Below are positions 48,102 through 57,515 of a stretch of DNA of 64,000 nt, one piece after another. The stretch comes from an uncultured Bacteroidota bacterium (GTDB lineage: Bacteria; Bacteroidota; Bacteroidia; Chitinophagales; Chitinophagaceae), in NCBI GenBank assembly GCA_903835005.1, contig CAILLK010000044.1:62001-126000 (forward strand), given 5' to 3'. Under the pieces are notes generated by a model. The model made no database searches. It was not told the DNA's origin and was given only the letters and a program-made list of their open reading frames with translations. The position numbers were made by a program, and so were the translations under genes. Position 1 is the stretch's first letter. Every line of letters begins with the position of its first letter.

Positions 48102-49553
48102 ATGAAAAAAGTATTTTTGTTTGCAGCCTCTTTATTTATTTGCTTTGGCGCAGAGGCCGGGAATAAAATAAAGTATTATTTTAATCAGCCTGTTGATACC
48201 AGTGTTGCTACTTTTGAAAAGGCAATTTATCTCAATACCTGCAGCGCCGACACCCTGGCAGCTTACTTGAAACGGGCTAAATATTCGCTGGACATTTGCA
48301 TATATGATTTTGAGAAAACCTATAGTTATAACATCAGCACAGTAGATACCACTTTTGCACCTGAGGTAGCAGCCGCTATTAACAGTGCTTATGCCAGAGG
48401 CGTGAAGGTGCGGATCATCTATGAAGCCAGCAATGCCAATACAGGTCTTAGCCTGCTTGATTCTGGAATACATACACTGGGTAGTCCGCAGGGGCATAAT
48501 TATACCATTATGCACAATAAATTTGTTGTCATAGATGCTGCATCACCAGATAATAATGACCCGGTAGTATGGACAGGATGCATGAATTGGTACTACGAAC
48601 AGTTTAACTGGGATTTCAATAATATTGTTGTTTTGCAGGACTCAGCCCTGGCATCAGCCTACACCGCTGAGTTCAATATGATGTGGGGTGATACCGGTAT
48701 TAATCCTAACCTTACTGCATCTAAGTTCGGACAGTTTAAAACCGATCTTGGCCTGCATAATTTCACTATAGATGGTAACCATATTGAGCTTTATTTCAGC
48801 CCGTCAGACCATACTGATACACATATACAATCTACTATTGAGACAGCCAATACTGACCTGTATTTCGGTATGTATGATTTTACAGAAGTAACAGATGCCA
48901 ATGATATCATTATCAGATCAGATAGTGGTGTATATGTTGCTGGAATAGGCGACAGCTATACCGTAGGCTATTATCCGGCTATCTTAAATACGCTTGGCTC
49001 AAAATTTAAAATTTATAACGGCACAGATACCACCCTCTATCATAATAAATTTATGATAGTGGATCCATCTGATACTTGTTCTGATCCAATAGTCCTGACC
49101 GGATCACACAACTGGACAACCAGCGCCAATACAAAGAATGACGAGAACACGCTGATAATTCATAATGACACGGCTGCCAATTTATACCTTCAGTACTTTA
49201 AAGCTACCTTTAATTCTCTGGGAGGTACCTTAACTCCCCAAAAAGGATGTAGAACCTCTGACAGCAATACCAGTGTAAAAACAATTTATGAAAATGACTT
49301 TAGTGCCCGTATTTATCCCAGCCCGTCAACAGGCAATATCACCATCTCGTGTCAGTTGCCTTCTGCCTGTAATGTCAGTTTTGAAATTGTAAACGAGTTG
49401 GGTCAAACCGTAAAAACAATAGGCGATCATTATGTTCAGCAGCCGGGGAAATATTCAGTTACTTCTTTCATAGATATGCCAGGTGTTTATGTGGCTAAAA
49501 TCACCGCAGGAAATAATGTAATTTATAAGCGGTTTATTATTGCCCGTATGTAA
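48102..49553 (+). CDS. Secreted phospholipase D-like protein with T9SS type A tail
   Basis: A 483-residue exported protein, signal peptide to about residue 19. Two HKD motifs: H138-N-K140-FVVI-D145 and H314-N-K316-FMIV-D321, each in the PLDc_2 context (IMHNKFVVIDA, LTGSHNWTTSAN). Both halves needed for the PLD active site are present, so hydrolysis of a phosphodiester is expected (phospholipid or nucleic acid; not determinable). The tail from about residue 400 (RIYPSPSTGNITISC ... GVYVAKITA) targets it to T9SS. A clear stand-alone gene; 111 bases separate it from giant gene 2. Confidence 0.92.
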   Translation: MKKVFLFAASLFICFGAEAGNKIKYYFNQPVDTSVATFEKAIYLNTCSADTLAAYLKRAKYSLDICIYDFEKTYSYNISTVDTTFAPEVAAAINSAYARGVKVRIIYEASNANTGLSLLDSGIHTLGSPQGHNYTIMHNKFVVIDAASPDNNDPVVWTGCMNWYYEQFNWDFNNIVVLQDSALASAYTAEFNMMWGDTGINPNLTASKFGQFKTDLGLHNFTIDGNHIELYFSPSDHTDTHIQSTIETANTDLYFGMYDFTEVTDANDIIIRSDSGVYVAGIGDSYTVGYYPAILNTLGSKFKIYNGTDTTLYHNKFMIVDPSDTCSDPIVLTGSHNWTTSANTKNDENTLIIHNDTAANLYLQYFKATFNSLGGTLTPQKGCRTSDSNTSVKTIYENDFSARIYPSPSTGNITISCQLPSACNVSFEIVNELGQTVKTIGDHYVQQPGKYSVTSFIDMPGVYVAKITAGNNVIYKRFIIARM

Positions 49554-49621
49554 TTTTTGGGCTTTACAAATCCATAACTATTTAATAATATATTCAGTCC
49601 CGATTCTTGAGCTGTCGGTTC

Positions 49622-49629
49622 TATCTTTG
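49622..49629 (+). promoter_or_regulatory. Possible -7 box TATCTTTG
   Basis: Exact TAnnTTTG match, 13 bases before the ATG at 49643, which would give a very short leader. No -33 element at normal spacing. Confidence 0.35.
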
Positions 49630-49642
49630 TAAAAAAAATCAT

Positions 49643-50842
49643 ATGATTTCAACATTACGTTTATCATCAGCATTGCTGCTGTTGTCATTATTATTAGCAG
49701 GAAATGAATCAGAAGCCCAGTTGCCTTCTCCTCCACCCAGCCATATTGTTGTGGTTATTGAAGAGAATTACTCCTATTCACAAATAATTGGTTCAGGGCC
49801 ATCGGTATATGCGCCTTATATTAATGATTTGTGCGCCACTCCCTATAGCGCTGTGTTTACCAACTCCTGGGCGATAGAACATCCAAGTGAGCCTAATTAC
49901 CTGGATTTGTACTCAGGGCAAAATCAGGGAACAACCGGTTCTGATGGTTATCCGGCTGGCGTGCCTTTTACAACTCCTAATCTGGGAGCACAGCTTTTGG
50001 CGGCAGGTAAAACTTTTGAAACTTATTCCGAAGATATGCCCAGCCCGGGATATGATGGTTCAAATATTGGTCTTTACTGGCGCAAACATAATCCGTGCCA
50101 GAACTGGGTAGTGGCAACTGGTACTCCCGGAACCAATCAGTACGGCCCTTCCATTAATCTGCCATATGTGGGTTATTTTCCTGTTTCTACAAATTATGCC
50201 TCATTGCCTACTGTATCCTTCCTGGTACCAAACTCGGTAAACGATATGCATGATGGTAGCTATCCAAGTAATATTCCACCCGGCGACAACTGGTTTCATA
50301 CCCATGTGGATACCCTGTTGAACTGGGCATTGGCCAACAATACCCTCGTTATACTCACTTTTGATGAAGGCGATGTTTCATTGACCAACCAGATACCCAC
50401 TATTTTCTACGGGCCGATGGTAAAGGGCGGGACTTACAGCGAACTCATCAATCACTATAATGTATTGCGTACTATTGAGAATTTATATGGGTTATCTTAT
50501 ATCGGCAATGCGGCTTCATCTACTACTATTACAGATTGCTGGCGGGCATCGGGCACTGGTCCCTGGTTGGGAATTAGCAACAATCCCGCTGATGTATCAT
50601 TTACCGCGTATCCTAATCCTGCTTCGGGGCAGGTTACATTTGCATGTGATGGCAATAGGAATACCACAACTTCAATAACGGTTACTGATGCTCTTGGCCG
50701 TATGGCTGGTCAGTATGAAATGACTGGTAATTTACTTAAAATAAATACCGGTAACTATGCTCCTGGCCTGTATATTTTCAAGGCAATAAGTGACGACAAC
50801 AGCATAGTGAAAGAAGGAAAATTTATAATAGCGCAAAATTAA
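49643..50842 (+). CDS. Secreted phosphoesterase (acid phosphatase / phospholipase C family) with T9SS type A tail
   Basis: A 399-residue exported protein. Signal peptide to about residue 26 (NESEAQ). PF04185-like phosphoesterase motifs: IVVVIEENYSYSQIIG, AIEHPSEPNYLDLYSG, GDNWFHTHVDTLLNWA, VILTFDEGD, and HYNVLRTIENLYGL. The alkaline phosphatase-like fold uses two metals; the substrate could be a phosphomonoester or phospholipid. T9SS type A tail from about residue 320 (FTAYPNPASGQVTFACDG ... APGLYIFKAIS). Start at 49643 rather than an upstream frame at 49607 because it gives a proper leader. Possibly co-expressed with the PLD gene 90 bases upstream. A terminator follows. Confidence 0.9.
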   Translation: MISTLRLSSALLLLSLLLAGNESEAQLPSPPPSHIVVVIEENYSYSQIIGSGPSVYAPYINDLCATPYSAVFTNSWAIEHPSEPNYLDLYSGQNQGTTGSDGYPAGVPFTTPNLGAQLLAAGKTFETYSEDMPSPGYDGSNIGLYWRKHNPCQNWVVATGTPGTNQYGPSINLPYVGYFPVSTNYASLPTVSFLVPNSVNDMHDGSYPSNIPPGDNWFHTHVDTLLNWALANNTLVILTFDEGDVSLTNQIPTIFYGPMVKGGTYSELINHYNVLRTIENLYGLSYIGNAASSTTITDCWRASGTGPWLGISNNPADVSFTAYPNPASGQVTFACDGNRNTTTSITVTDALGRMAGQYEMTGNLLKINTGNYAPGLYIFKAISDDNSIVKEGKFIIAQN

Positions 50843-50866
50843 TTTGGAAATAATACCTGCATAAAT

Positions 50867-50895
50867 AAACAGGTGGCTTATCTGCCTGTTTTTTT
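50867..50895 (+). terminator. Rho-independent terminator after the phosphoesterase gene
   Basis: Stem AAACAGG (50867-50873) with CCTGTTT (50885-50891), 11-base loop, then a T-run to 50895. Confidence 0.78.
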
Positions 50896-50951
50896 ATGCC
50901 CATAAATGAAGACTGACCATAGTGATTAATTAACCTGACAGATCAGAGAAA

Positions 50952-53369
50952 ATGAAGAATTCAGTTGCCATATTGTTGTTGTTTTTATCCCTGGTTGGGA
51001 ATGATGTGTTTGCCACAAATAAAATATACCAGCGGTCATCAAATAAGCCTCTTGTTTTTACTGAAAATAAAGGGCAGGTTAAAGATCAGTCGGGCAAGGT
51101 CAGGACTGATATTCAATACAGGTTGAATGCCGGAAAAGGATTGAATGTATTTATTGGCAGAGGCTGTCTTCATTATCAGTTTTCTGAAAAACCCGGTCGG
51201 GATCCAGACCATGTGGTAAAGGCAAAAGGCAGGAAATCAAAAAAAGAAAATGAATTCAGCCAATACCGGCAATCCTTTAAAATGTACCGGCTGGATGTAC
51301 GTCTTGAAAATGCTTCTCCCTCTGCTTCAATTGTCTGCAGTGGGCGCCAGGATTTTACTGAAAGGTATGTTTGTGGAAAAAGGGAGATTATTGCCAATAG
51401 CTATAACAGGATTGTATATAAGGATATTTACCCGAATATTGACTGGGTTTTGTATATAAAAGATAACCTTTTGGAATATGATTTTATTGTTCACCCCGGC
51501 GGCAGGGTGCAGGATATAAAATTGAACTATGAAGGTGCAAACGGAATAAATGAGGATAATAATTCGGTTACAGCCTGTACTCCCATGGGCAATATTACTG
51601 AAGGAAATCTGAATTGTTACCGGCTTGAGGATGGTCGGAAAATTGCTTCGGCGTATGAAAAAACCGGGAATTCTATAAGTTTTCTTGCCGCATCCTTTAA
51701 GGGTACCCTTGTTATAGACCCTACACTTGACTGGAGCAGTTATTTTGGTGGCAGTGATGAGCACGCCACGTGCCTGGCTTATGGCGATTCGGGCTGCGTG
51801 TATATGGCAGGCTATACTACCAGCGTTTCGAACATAGCTACCAGCGGCGCTTATGCTGCAACATTTGGTGGTCAGGATGATATTTTTCTGGCTAAAACAG
51901 ACAGTACCGGAGTTCTCCGCTGGGCTACTTATTATGGTGGCTCAGGCATAGATGAAGCATATGGTATGGTTTATGACGGGTCAGGAAATATCTACCTGAG
52001 CGGTATAACTACAAGCAGCAGTGGAATAGCCACACCGGGTACTCATCAGGCCGCTTTTGGCGGTGGGGTAGGGGATGCCTTCCTGGCCAGATTCAGTTCT
52101 TCCGGATCAATGATCTGGGGTACCTATTACGGTGGCAGCGGGTCCGATATTTCCACCGCTTTATGCAAAGATAAACAGGGCCATATCTATATCACCGGCC
52201 ATACTTACAGCACAGACAGTATAGCTACCCCGGGCGCTTTTGAAACCTCATCGGGAGATACTGTAAACTCCAGCGGATTTATTGCTGAATTCAATGACAG
52301 CGGAGCTTTGTTATATGCTACTTATTATGGCGGCGATGATGATGTGGAACCCCTGGGAATCTGCAGCGATGATTCGGGAAATGTTTATATAGCCGGAACA
52401 ACCGCTAGCCTTACCGGCATCTCCACTCCCGGTGCTTTTCAGATGAACTTTCAGACGGTAGCTGATGATGATGGGTTTATAGCCCGGTTCAACAGTCATG
52501 GTATGAGGCAATGGGGCACCTATTTCGGTGCTTACGGTTCCAATCAGCTAAAGGCAATTATCTGTGACGGCGCAGGGAATATTTATCTCACCGGCGGAAC
52601 TTATTGCACTGATAGTACTGCAACTTCCGGAGCATATAAAAGCACACTTACCGGTACCGCCAATGCCTACCTTACCAAATTCAACAGTTCAGGAGCGATA
52701 GTATGGGGCACTTACTTTGGCGACTCATCAGATGCCGGCAATGCGTTGGCTATGGACGGTGCCGGTAATATATATATTACCGGTGCTACCCTTAGCGCCA
52801 GCGGTATTGCCACACCGGGTGCATGGCAGTCGGCATTAGCCGGAGAACAGGATGCATTCGTTGCCGCTTTCAGTAATTCAGGGTCGCTGGAATGGGCTAC
52901 TTATTTTGGTGGCGCTGCTTATGATGAGGCTTTTGCAGCCGCCTGCGACGACAATGGTTATGTCTATATCGCGGGAATTACCCAAAGTACATCTGGCCTT
53001 ACATCACCCGGCGCTTTCGATTCTGTATACAGGGCAACAACATTTGGTGATGATGTATTTCTAGCCAGGTTCGGGCCGGCAAGGACAATCCATACGGCTG
53101 TTCCGGAAATACCTGTGAATAGGCCCGTCATCACCATTTATCCGGATCCGGCATCTGATTATCTTCATATTGCCATTTCAGGTCTGCCCCAATTACCAAG
53201 GCAGGTAACGGTCTATGATATGTCTGGCAGGCAGCAGAACAGTTATATTTATCCAGCTACCGCAGATAGTGGAGCCATTAACATTGCAAAATATCCAGCC
53301 GGATCATATGTTATAGAACTGATATGCGGGGAAAGTATTTGCCGCCAAAAGTTTACAGTAACCAGGTAA
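50952..53369 (+). CDS. SBBP repeat beta-propeller protein with DUF7948 domain and T9SS type A tail
   Basis: An 805-residue exported protein. Signal peptide to about residue 22. Residues ~35-255 are the DUF7948-type N-terminal domain (FTENKGQVKDQSGKVRTDIQY, SYNRIVYKDIYPNIDW, GTLVIDPTLDWSSYFGG). About eight SBBP/propeller blades follow (DDSGNVYIAGTT, IFLAKTDSTGVLRWATYYGG, GNIYLTGGTYC). The tail from ~720 reads ITIYPDPASDYLHIAIS and ends YPAGSYVIELICG. The family is secreted by T9SS; the ligand or activity is unknown. Converges with the porin-like gene with only 10 bases between stops. Confidence 0.9.
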   Translation: MKNSVAILLLFLSLVGNDVFATNKIYQRSSNKPLVFTENKGQVKDQSGKVRTDIQYRLNAGKGLNVFIGRGCLHYQFSEKPGRDPDHVVKAKGRKSKKENEFSQYRQSFKMYRLDVRLENASPSASIVCSGRQDFTERYVCGKREIIANSYNRIVYKDIYPNIDWVLYIKDNLLEYDFIVHPGGRVQDIKLNYEGANGINEDNNSVTACTPMGNITEGNLNCYRLEDGRKIASAYEKTGNSISFLAASFKGTLVIDPTLDWSSYFGGSDEHATCLAYGDSGCVYMAGYTTSVSNIATSGAYAATFGGQDDIFLAKTDSTGVLRWATYYGGSGIDEAYGMVYDGSGNIYLSGITTSSSGIATPGTHQAAFGGGVGDAFLARFSSSGSMIWGTYYGGSGSDISTALCKDKQGHIYITGHTYSTDSIATPGAFETSSGDTVNSSGFIAEFNDSGALLYATYYGGDDDVEPLGICSDDSGNVYIAGTTASLTGISTPGAFQMNFQTVADDDGFIARFNSHGMRQWGTYFGAYGSNQLKAIICDGAGNIYLTGGTYCTDSTATSGAYKSTLTGTANAYLTKFNSSGAIVWGTYFGDSSDAGNALAMDGAGNIYITGATLSASGIATPGAWQSALAGEQDAFVAAFSNSGSLEWATYFGGAAYDEAFAAACDDNGYVYIAGITQSTSGLTSPGAFDSVYRATTFGDDVFLARFGPARTIHTAVPEIPVNRPVITIYPDPASDYLHIAISGLPQLPRQVTVYDMSGRQQNSYIYPATADSGAINIAKYPAGSYVIELICGESICRQKFTVTR

Positions 53370-53379
53370 ACCTAAATGA

Positions 53380-54708
53380 TTAATAATTTACCGGATCTTT
53401 TTTGCCGAATAGGTAATAGACTGTCAGGCGGTAAGCGGCATCTGTGCCTTTAACTCCGCTTCCCTTATCAGTGCCACTAAGCCCATAGTCATTGGCGGGC
53501 AGATTACACTGATAGGTATTTACATAAATATTAGGCATAAGGTGCAGGTTTGGGAACGGCGTATAATCAAAGCCGAATAGGAAAAGTTGTTCTTTTGTGG
53601 TAGGATCATAATTGGCATTAAAAGGTGCATATGCTATGATCCTCGGATTGCCGGTAATTTCACCTATATTATTACCGGGATTATAATTGTCGTAACGGGC
53701 AAAAAAGCCCCATTTATCTTTATAAAGCCGGCCGCGCACATACAAAGAAACCGCAGTTGCTTTGGTTGAAAGGTAATAAGTCCTGGCGGTTAGGGTTGAA
53801 GCCTCAATATCGCCCATCAGTGTTGTGGTAAATGCCTCCACACCCGCCGTGAATTTTGGTACAGACCAGGCAATTAATACCTTAGTCATCCTCCTGTCGT
53901 GATGGAAATGCCCGGTCAAAGTATCTACATTGCTCCAGTCCAGTTTTGCATAGTCCTGGTAAAGGTCCAGAATCAATCGTTTATCCAGCAGTTTAGCCCA
54001 GATATCGCCATAAAACATCTGAAAATTATTGGCAGGTGGTTTCGCTCCGTTATTATTCCCAACCATTAGGTTATACCCGAAATTCTGGTCCTTGCCATAG
54101 CGGCCCTGTAGCGCTGCGCCTGCATCATACGAATTGGTCCGGCGCATATCTGCCACCGTCCGTTCTATCGAACGGTAGCCCCACACCGTCTCGGATAATA
54201 AGGGGAAGGATGGTGTTGACATCTGTCCGAATACCAGGTCTGAGCCTTTAAAAACATTTTTCCACCGGATATTTGCCAGCTTGATAAACGGTGCTAATTT
54301 ACCATCATTGAGTACATCCCCGGGCGTGCTTTGGTTGCCTATAGATCCCTGGTTAAGGTCATCTTCAGATGCCAGCAGGAACTCTGCCGATAACCTCGGG
54401 CTGATGTCATAATTATAACCGAGATAAATCCGCCTGAATTGAAAAAATCTTGAACTTGCGGGCATTTTACTATATTGGTTATTTCCCCTGCCCAGCCCTT
54501 CGCCTACTGTATCTGCACTGCCTTTATATACATAATCTGCAAAAGTAAGGCCCCATAAAGTGCCATGTGATTTGAAAATTCCGGCAGTATCTGCAGTTTG
54601 TGCATGTGTTTTTAAAGCCGGATTGCAACAAAGCAAAGAAGAAAATGCCAAAGCAATCCCGTAATTAATTCTGTTTACAGATCTTGAGGCTGAATGATGA
54701 AGTGTCAT
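53380..54708 (-). CDS. Outer-membrane porin-like beta-barrel protein
   Basis: A 442-residue exported protein with a signal peptide to about residue 37 (ALKTHAQ). The body reads as an antiparallel barrel: RFFQFRRIYLGYNYDISPRLSAEF, KLAPFIKLANIRWKNV, GVEAFTTTLMGDIE, SLYVRGRLYKDKWGFFARYDNYNP, LTVYYLFGKK. It resembles phosphate-selective porin O/P and related channel proteins; the solute is not determinable. No tail for T9SS. Unusual context: it shares a convergent end with the SBBP gene and is preceded, in its own direction, by a tRNA gene on the same strand. Confidence 0.8.
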   Translation of the reverse strand: MTLHHSASRSVNRINYGIALAFSSLLCCNPALKTHAQTADTAGIFKSHGTLWGLTFADYVYKGSADTVGEGLGRGNNQYSKMPASSRFFQFRRIYLGYNYDISPRLSAEFLLASEDDLNQGSIGNQSTPGDVLNDGKLAPFIKLANIRWKNVFKGSDLVFGQMSTPSFPLLSETVWGYRSIERTVADMRRTNSYDAGAALQGRYGKDQNFGYNLMVGNNNGAKPPANNFQMFYGDIWAKLLDKRLILDLYQDYAKLDWSNVDTLTGHFHHDRRMTKVLIAWSVPKFTAGVEAFTTTLMGDIEASTLTARTYYLSTKATAVSLYVRGRLYKDKWGFFARYDNYNPGNNIGEITGNPRIIAYAPFNANYDPTTKEQLFLFGFDYTPFPNLHLMPNIYVNTYQCNLPANDYGLSGTDKGSGVKGTDAAYRLTVYYLFGKKDPVNY

Positions 54709-54901
54709 TTATATTTTGTTTATCTTTTAAATTGCAGGTGGGGAAATCGATGCATTAGCTGCAAAAATACTTTCTAACCAGGTGGTTAAAATTATTTTAT
54801 CGTTACCAATAGTATTGCTGTTTACTAATATGGAACCAGAATTTTATCCGTATTGTAAATTTAATTTAATGCAGTAATTGGCCGGTAAGGTAAAACTGAA
54901 T

Positions 54902-54949
54902 AAAAAAGAGCGAAGAATACCAGGCGCTCAGCTCTGTTCCTTCGCTCTT
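54902..54949 (-). terminator. Rho-independent terminator downstream of tRNA-Gln
   Basis: Arms AAGAGCGAAG (54906-54915) and CTTCGCTCTT (54940-54949) pair perfectly; the loop is 24 bases. On the minus strand the stem is followed by a T-run (54907-54902). It sits eight bases past the 3' end of the tRNA. Confidence 0.78.
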
Positions 54950-54957
54950 ATCTTAGG

Positions 54958-55028
54958 TAGTCCCGGCTGGATTCGAACCAGAACAAACAGTACCAAAAAC
55001 TGTTGTGCTACCGTTACACCACAGGACT
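54958..55028 (-). tRNA. tRNA-Gln (anticodon TTG)
   Basis: On the minus strand: acceptor AGTCCTG with CGGGACT, D arm GTGT/GCAC, anticodon stem ACAGT/ACTGT around loop TTTTGGT giving anticodon UUG, T loop TTCGAAT with CTGG/CCAG. 71 bases including the discriminator A. No CCA is encoded, so it must be added. The T-stem closing pair is a T-C mismatch. It is followed by its own terminator, so it is transcribed alone. Confidence 0.92.
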
Positions 55029-55209
55029 ATCATAGGCTTAACCGTAAAAAAAATGACTATGCCTTTCCGGTAACGGGCTGCAAAGTTAAGCAGGTGAGGT
55101 TACAATAACAAACATTTACCCGCTTCTTTTATTCACCGGTACTGAAAAATATTTCCGAAATAAATCCGGTTTTCGCATTTTCTTCCGCAAATGAATTCTT
55201 CTTTTATGA

Positions 55210-55217
55210 TAGCTTTG
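55210..55217 (+). promoter_or_regulatory. Possible -7 box TAGCTTTG for mrdA
   Basis: Exact TAnnTTTG match 28 bases before the ATG at 55246. No -33 TTG at 19-20 bases. Confidence 0.4.
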
Positions 55218-55245
55218 TATCCAATACCTTTTCAATAGCTTTACT

Positions 55246-57285
55246 ATGCCGCCATTGGCAAATTCCCGCCGGTACATAATTAGTTTCCTTTTCATAGCCA
55301 TTGCGTCTGTGATATTGCTGCGGCTTTTTTTTCTCCAGAATTTCGAGGCCAAGTATAAAATTATGGCCAATGATATAGCTATTTATAAAAAAGTAGTTTA
55401 TCCGCCCAGAGGCGTAATACAGGATCGGAAGGGCGAGGTGATGCTGGAAAATACCATAATATATGACCTTATGGTTACGCCCAAGAACATTCAGAAGCAG
55501 TTTGATACGGCCCAGTTTTGTGCTGCGCTTGATATTGATAAACAGACTTTTCTGAATACCATGAAGCGGGTGCTGCAGCGAAACCTGGCGGTGCAGCAGA
55601 GCGCCTTTATGGAGCAATTGAGCAACGAGCAGACTGCCAGGTTTCAGGAGATAGCTTATATGTATAATCCGGGTTTTGAGCTCATTGAACGGAACATCAG
55701 GGAGTATAAGCGGGCAAGTGCAGGCATACTGCTGGGCTACATAGGTGAGGTATCGCCCGAAATGCTTAAAAAACCACGCTATACTTCTTACCGGCAGGGC
55801 GATTATGCCGGGCTCAGCGGGCTGGAACTGCAATATGAAGAAGTGCTGCGTGGACAGCGGGGTGTACACTACCTTGAACGCGATAACCACAACCGCCCGC
55901 GCGACCCTTATAAAGGCGGCGCTCTCGACAGCCAGGAAATTTCGGGTAGGTCGCTGGAGCTATACCTGGACGCTGCATTGCAAACCTATGCCGAGAAACT
56001 GATGGCCAATAAGATAGGCAGCGTTGTGGCTATAGATCCGCAGACAGGTGGCATACTGGCTATGGTGAGCAGCCCTACATACGACCCTAATCTGCTCAGG
56101 GGCCATGACAGGGCAAAAAATTATGCCATGCTTTTCAGGGAGCCAACAAGGCCCATGTTCAACCGGGCTACCCAGGCTATGTATCCGCCGGGGTCAACCA
56201 TTAAACCCTTCACAGGGTTGGTGGCGCTGAACGTCGGGGCTATTACACCCTCCTATGGCTATCCCTGCCGGGGCAGTTATAATGCCTGCCGCCGGTCTAT
56301 TGCCTGTGAGCATAAGGATGCTGGCCATGCAGCCAATTTCAGACTGGCGCTCGCCCACTCATGTAACTCTTATTTCTGCCATGTTTTCAGAATGACCATT
56401 GATTATAAAAGTTTCAGCAGCATTCAGGAGGGGTTGCAGACCTGGCATAATTATTACAACAGTTTTAGCTTCGGGCGCAATACAGGCATAGATATCCCTT
56501 ACGAAAAACCGGGAAATGTGCCCGACAGCAGCTATTATGATAAACTGTACAGGGGCGTATGGAATTCGTGCACGGTAGTATTTGTGGGAATGGGGCAGGG
56601 CGAACTGCTGCTTACTCCGCTGCAGATGGCCAACGGAATGTGCATTATTGCCAATAAAGGATATTATTATACACCGCATTTTGTAAAATCCATAGGTAAA
56701 AACCAGGATGACACCCTGCTCAAAAAATACCACGAAAAACATGTGGTGCTGAATATCCCCGATACCACGTTCAACATTGTGCAGCAAGCTATGCAGGATG
56801 TGGTGGAGAGCGGAACGGCTATTGGCGCCAAACTGGATGGGGTTACTATTTGTGCCAAAACCGGAACGGCGGAAAATAAAGCAACTGTAAACGGCGAAGT
56901 AATAAAAATGCAGAACCACTCCATGTTCGTGGCTTTTGCCCCGAGAGAAAATCCGAAGATTGCTATTGCTGTGGCAATCGAAAATGCAGGTTTCGGCGCT
57001 ACATGGGCTGCCCCTATCGCCAGTCTCATCATTGAAAAATACCTGAAAGACAGCGTTTCTGTGAAAAGAAAAGAAATGGAAGACAAAATGATGAACGCGC
57101 ATCTGATAAATAAGTATGTTTATACTATTGATTCGGTATTGCGGCTGCATGATGCCCAGGTATACCAGGCCAGGATGGACAGGCAGGCTGCCGCCGACAG
57201 TATTAAATTTATAACCGACTCAACGAATTATATGAGATGGATAGAGAGTAATGTGCAGATGGTAAGGAGGAGCCGTAAGTCGTAA
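55246..57285 (+). CDS. mrdA: Penicillin-binding protein 2 (elongation-specific transpeptidase)
   Basis: A 679-residue inner-membrane protein with one N-terminal membrane segment (~residues 11-29) and a dimerisation domain (YPPRGVIQDRKGEVM at ~48-62). The transpeptidase domain has all three motifs: S317-T-I-K320, S372-C-N374 and K538-T-G540. It cross-links the lateral-wall peptidoglycan in the elongasome with RodA and MreB-C-D. The next gene is rodA, its glycosyltransferase partner, in the same direction. C-terminal tail is helical and charged. Start at 55246 just before the membrane segment. Confidence 0.95.
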   Translation: MPPLANSRRYIISFLFIAIASVILLRLFFLQNFEAKYKIMANDIAIYKKVVYPPRGVIQDRKGEVMLENTIIYDLMVTPKNIQKQFDTAQFCAALDIDKQTFLNTMKRVLQRNLAVQQSAFMEQLSNEQTARFQEIAYMYNPGFELIERNIREYKRASAGILLGYIGEVSPEMLKKPRYTSYRQGDYAGLSGLELQYEEVLRGQRGVHYLERDNHNRPRDPYKGGALDSQEISGRSLELYLDAALQTYAEKLMANKIGSVVAIDPQTGGILAMVSSPTYDPNLLRGHDRAKNYAMLFREPTRPMFNRATQAMYPPGSTIKPFTGLVALNVGAITPSYGYPCRGSYNACRRSIACEHKDAGHAANFRLALAHSCNSYFCHVFRMTIDYKSFSSIQEGLQTWHNYYNSFSFGRNTGIDIPYEKPGNVPDSSYYDKLYRGVWNSCTVVFVGMGQGELLLTPLQMANGMCIIANKGYYYTPHFVKSIGKNQDDTLLKKYHEKHVVLNIPDTTFNIVQQAMQDVVESGTAIGAKLDGVTICAKTGTAENKATVNGEVIKMQNHSMFVAFAPRENPKIAIAVAIENAGFGATWAAPIASLIIEKYLKDSVSVKRKEMEDKMMNAHLINKYVYTIDSVLRLHDAQVYQARMDRQAAADSIKFITDSTNYMRWIESNVQMVRRSRKS

Positions 57286-57339
57286 GTTGATAACGTGCCT
57301 GCCTGCCGTCAGGGTTGATAAGTTGATAGTCAATGTTAT

Positions 57340-57435
57340 TGATTTTTGTAGCCCAACGGGCTTAAATATAAATAGCCACCGGTGAAACCGGTGGTAATAA
57401 AAAGTGAATAGTCAACCCTGAAAGGGTTGAATTTA
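57340..57435 (+). repeat. REP-like palindromic element between mrdA and rodA
   Basis: Three adjacent hairpins: AGCCC-AAC-GGGCT (57350-57362), CCACCGGT-GAA-ACCGGTGG (57376-57394), and CAACCC-TGAAA-GGGTTG (57413-57429). The trio, in that order, resembles the repetitive extragenic palindromes scattered in many Bacteroidota genomes. It sits inside a 230-base gap that otherwise splits the mrdA-rodA pair. It could fold in mRNA and change expression of rodA, or be a neutral REP copy. Confidence 0.7.
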
Positions 57436-57515
57436 ATTTTGGCATAATAGTAAAAGTTTAAGTTTTTATAAATTAGTAAAGAGCAGATATAGCTGAATAA
57501 TTTTCTTTTGAAGAC

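Noticed and set aside
54878-55108. 76-residue plus-strand frame across the tRNA region
   Set aside because: It overlaps the tRNA-Gln gene and its terminator, so it is not a real gene.
55204-57150. 228- and 263-residue minus-strand frames under mrdA
   Set aside because: mrdA on the other strand carries all three transpeptidase motifs, whereas these frames show no family features.
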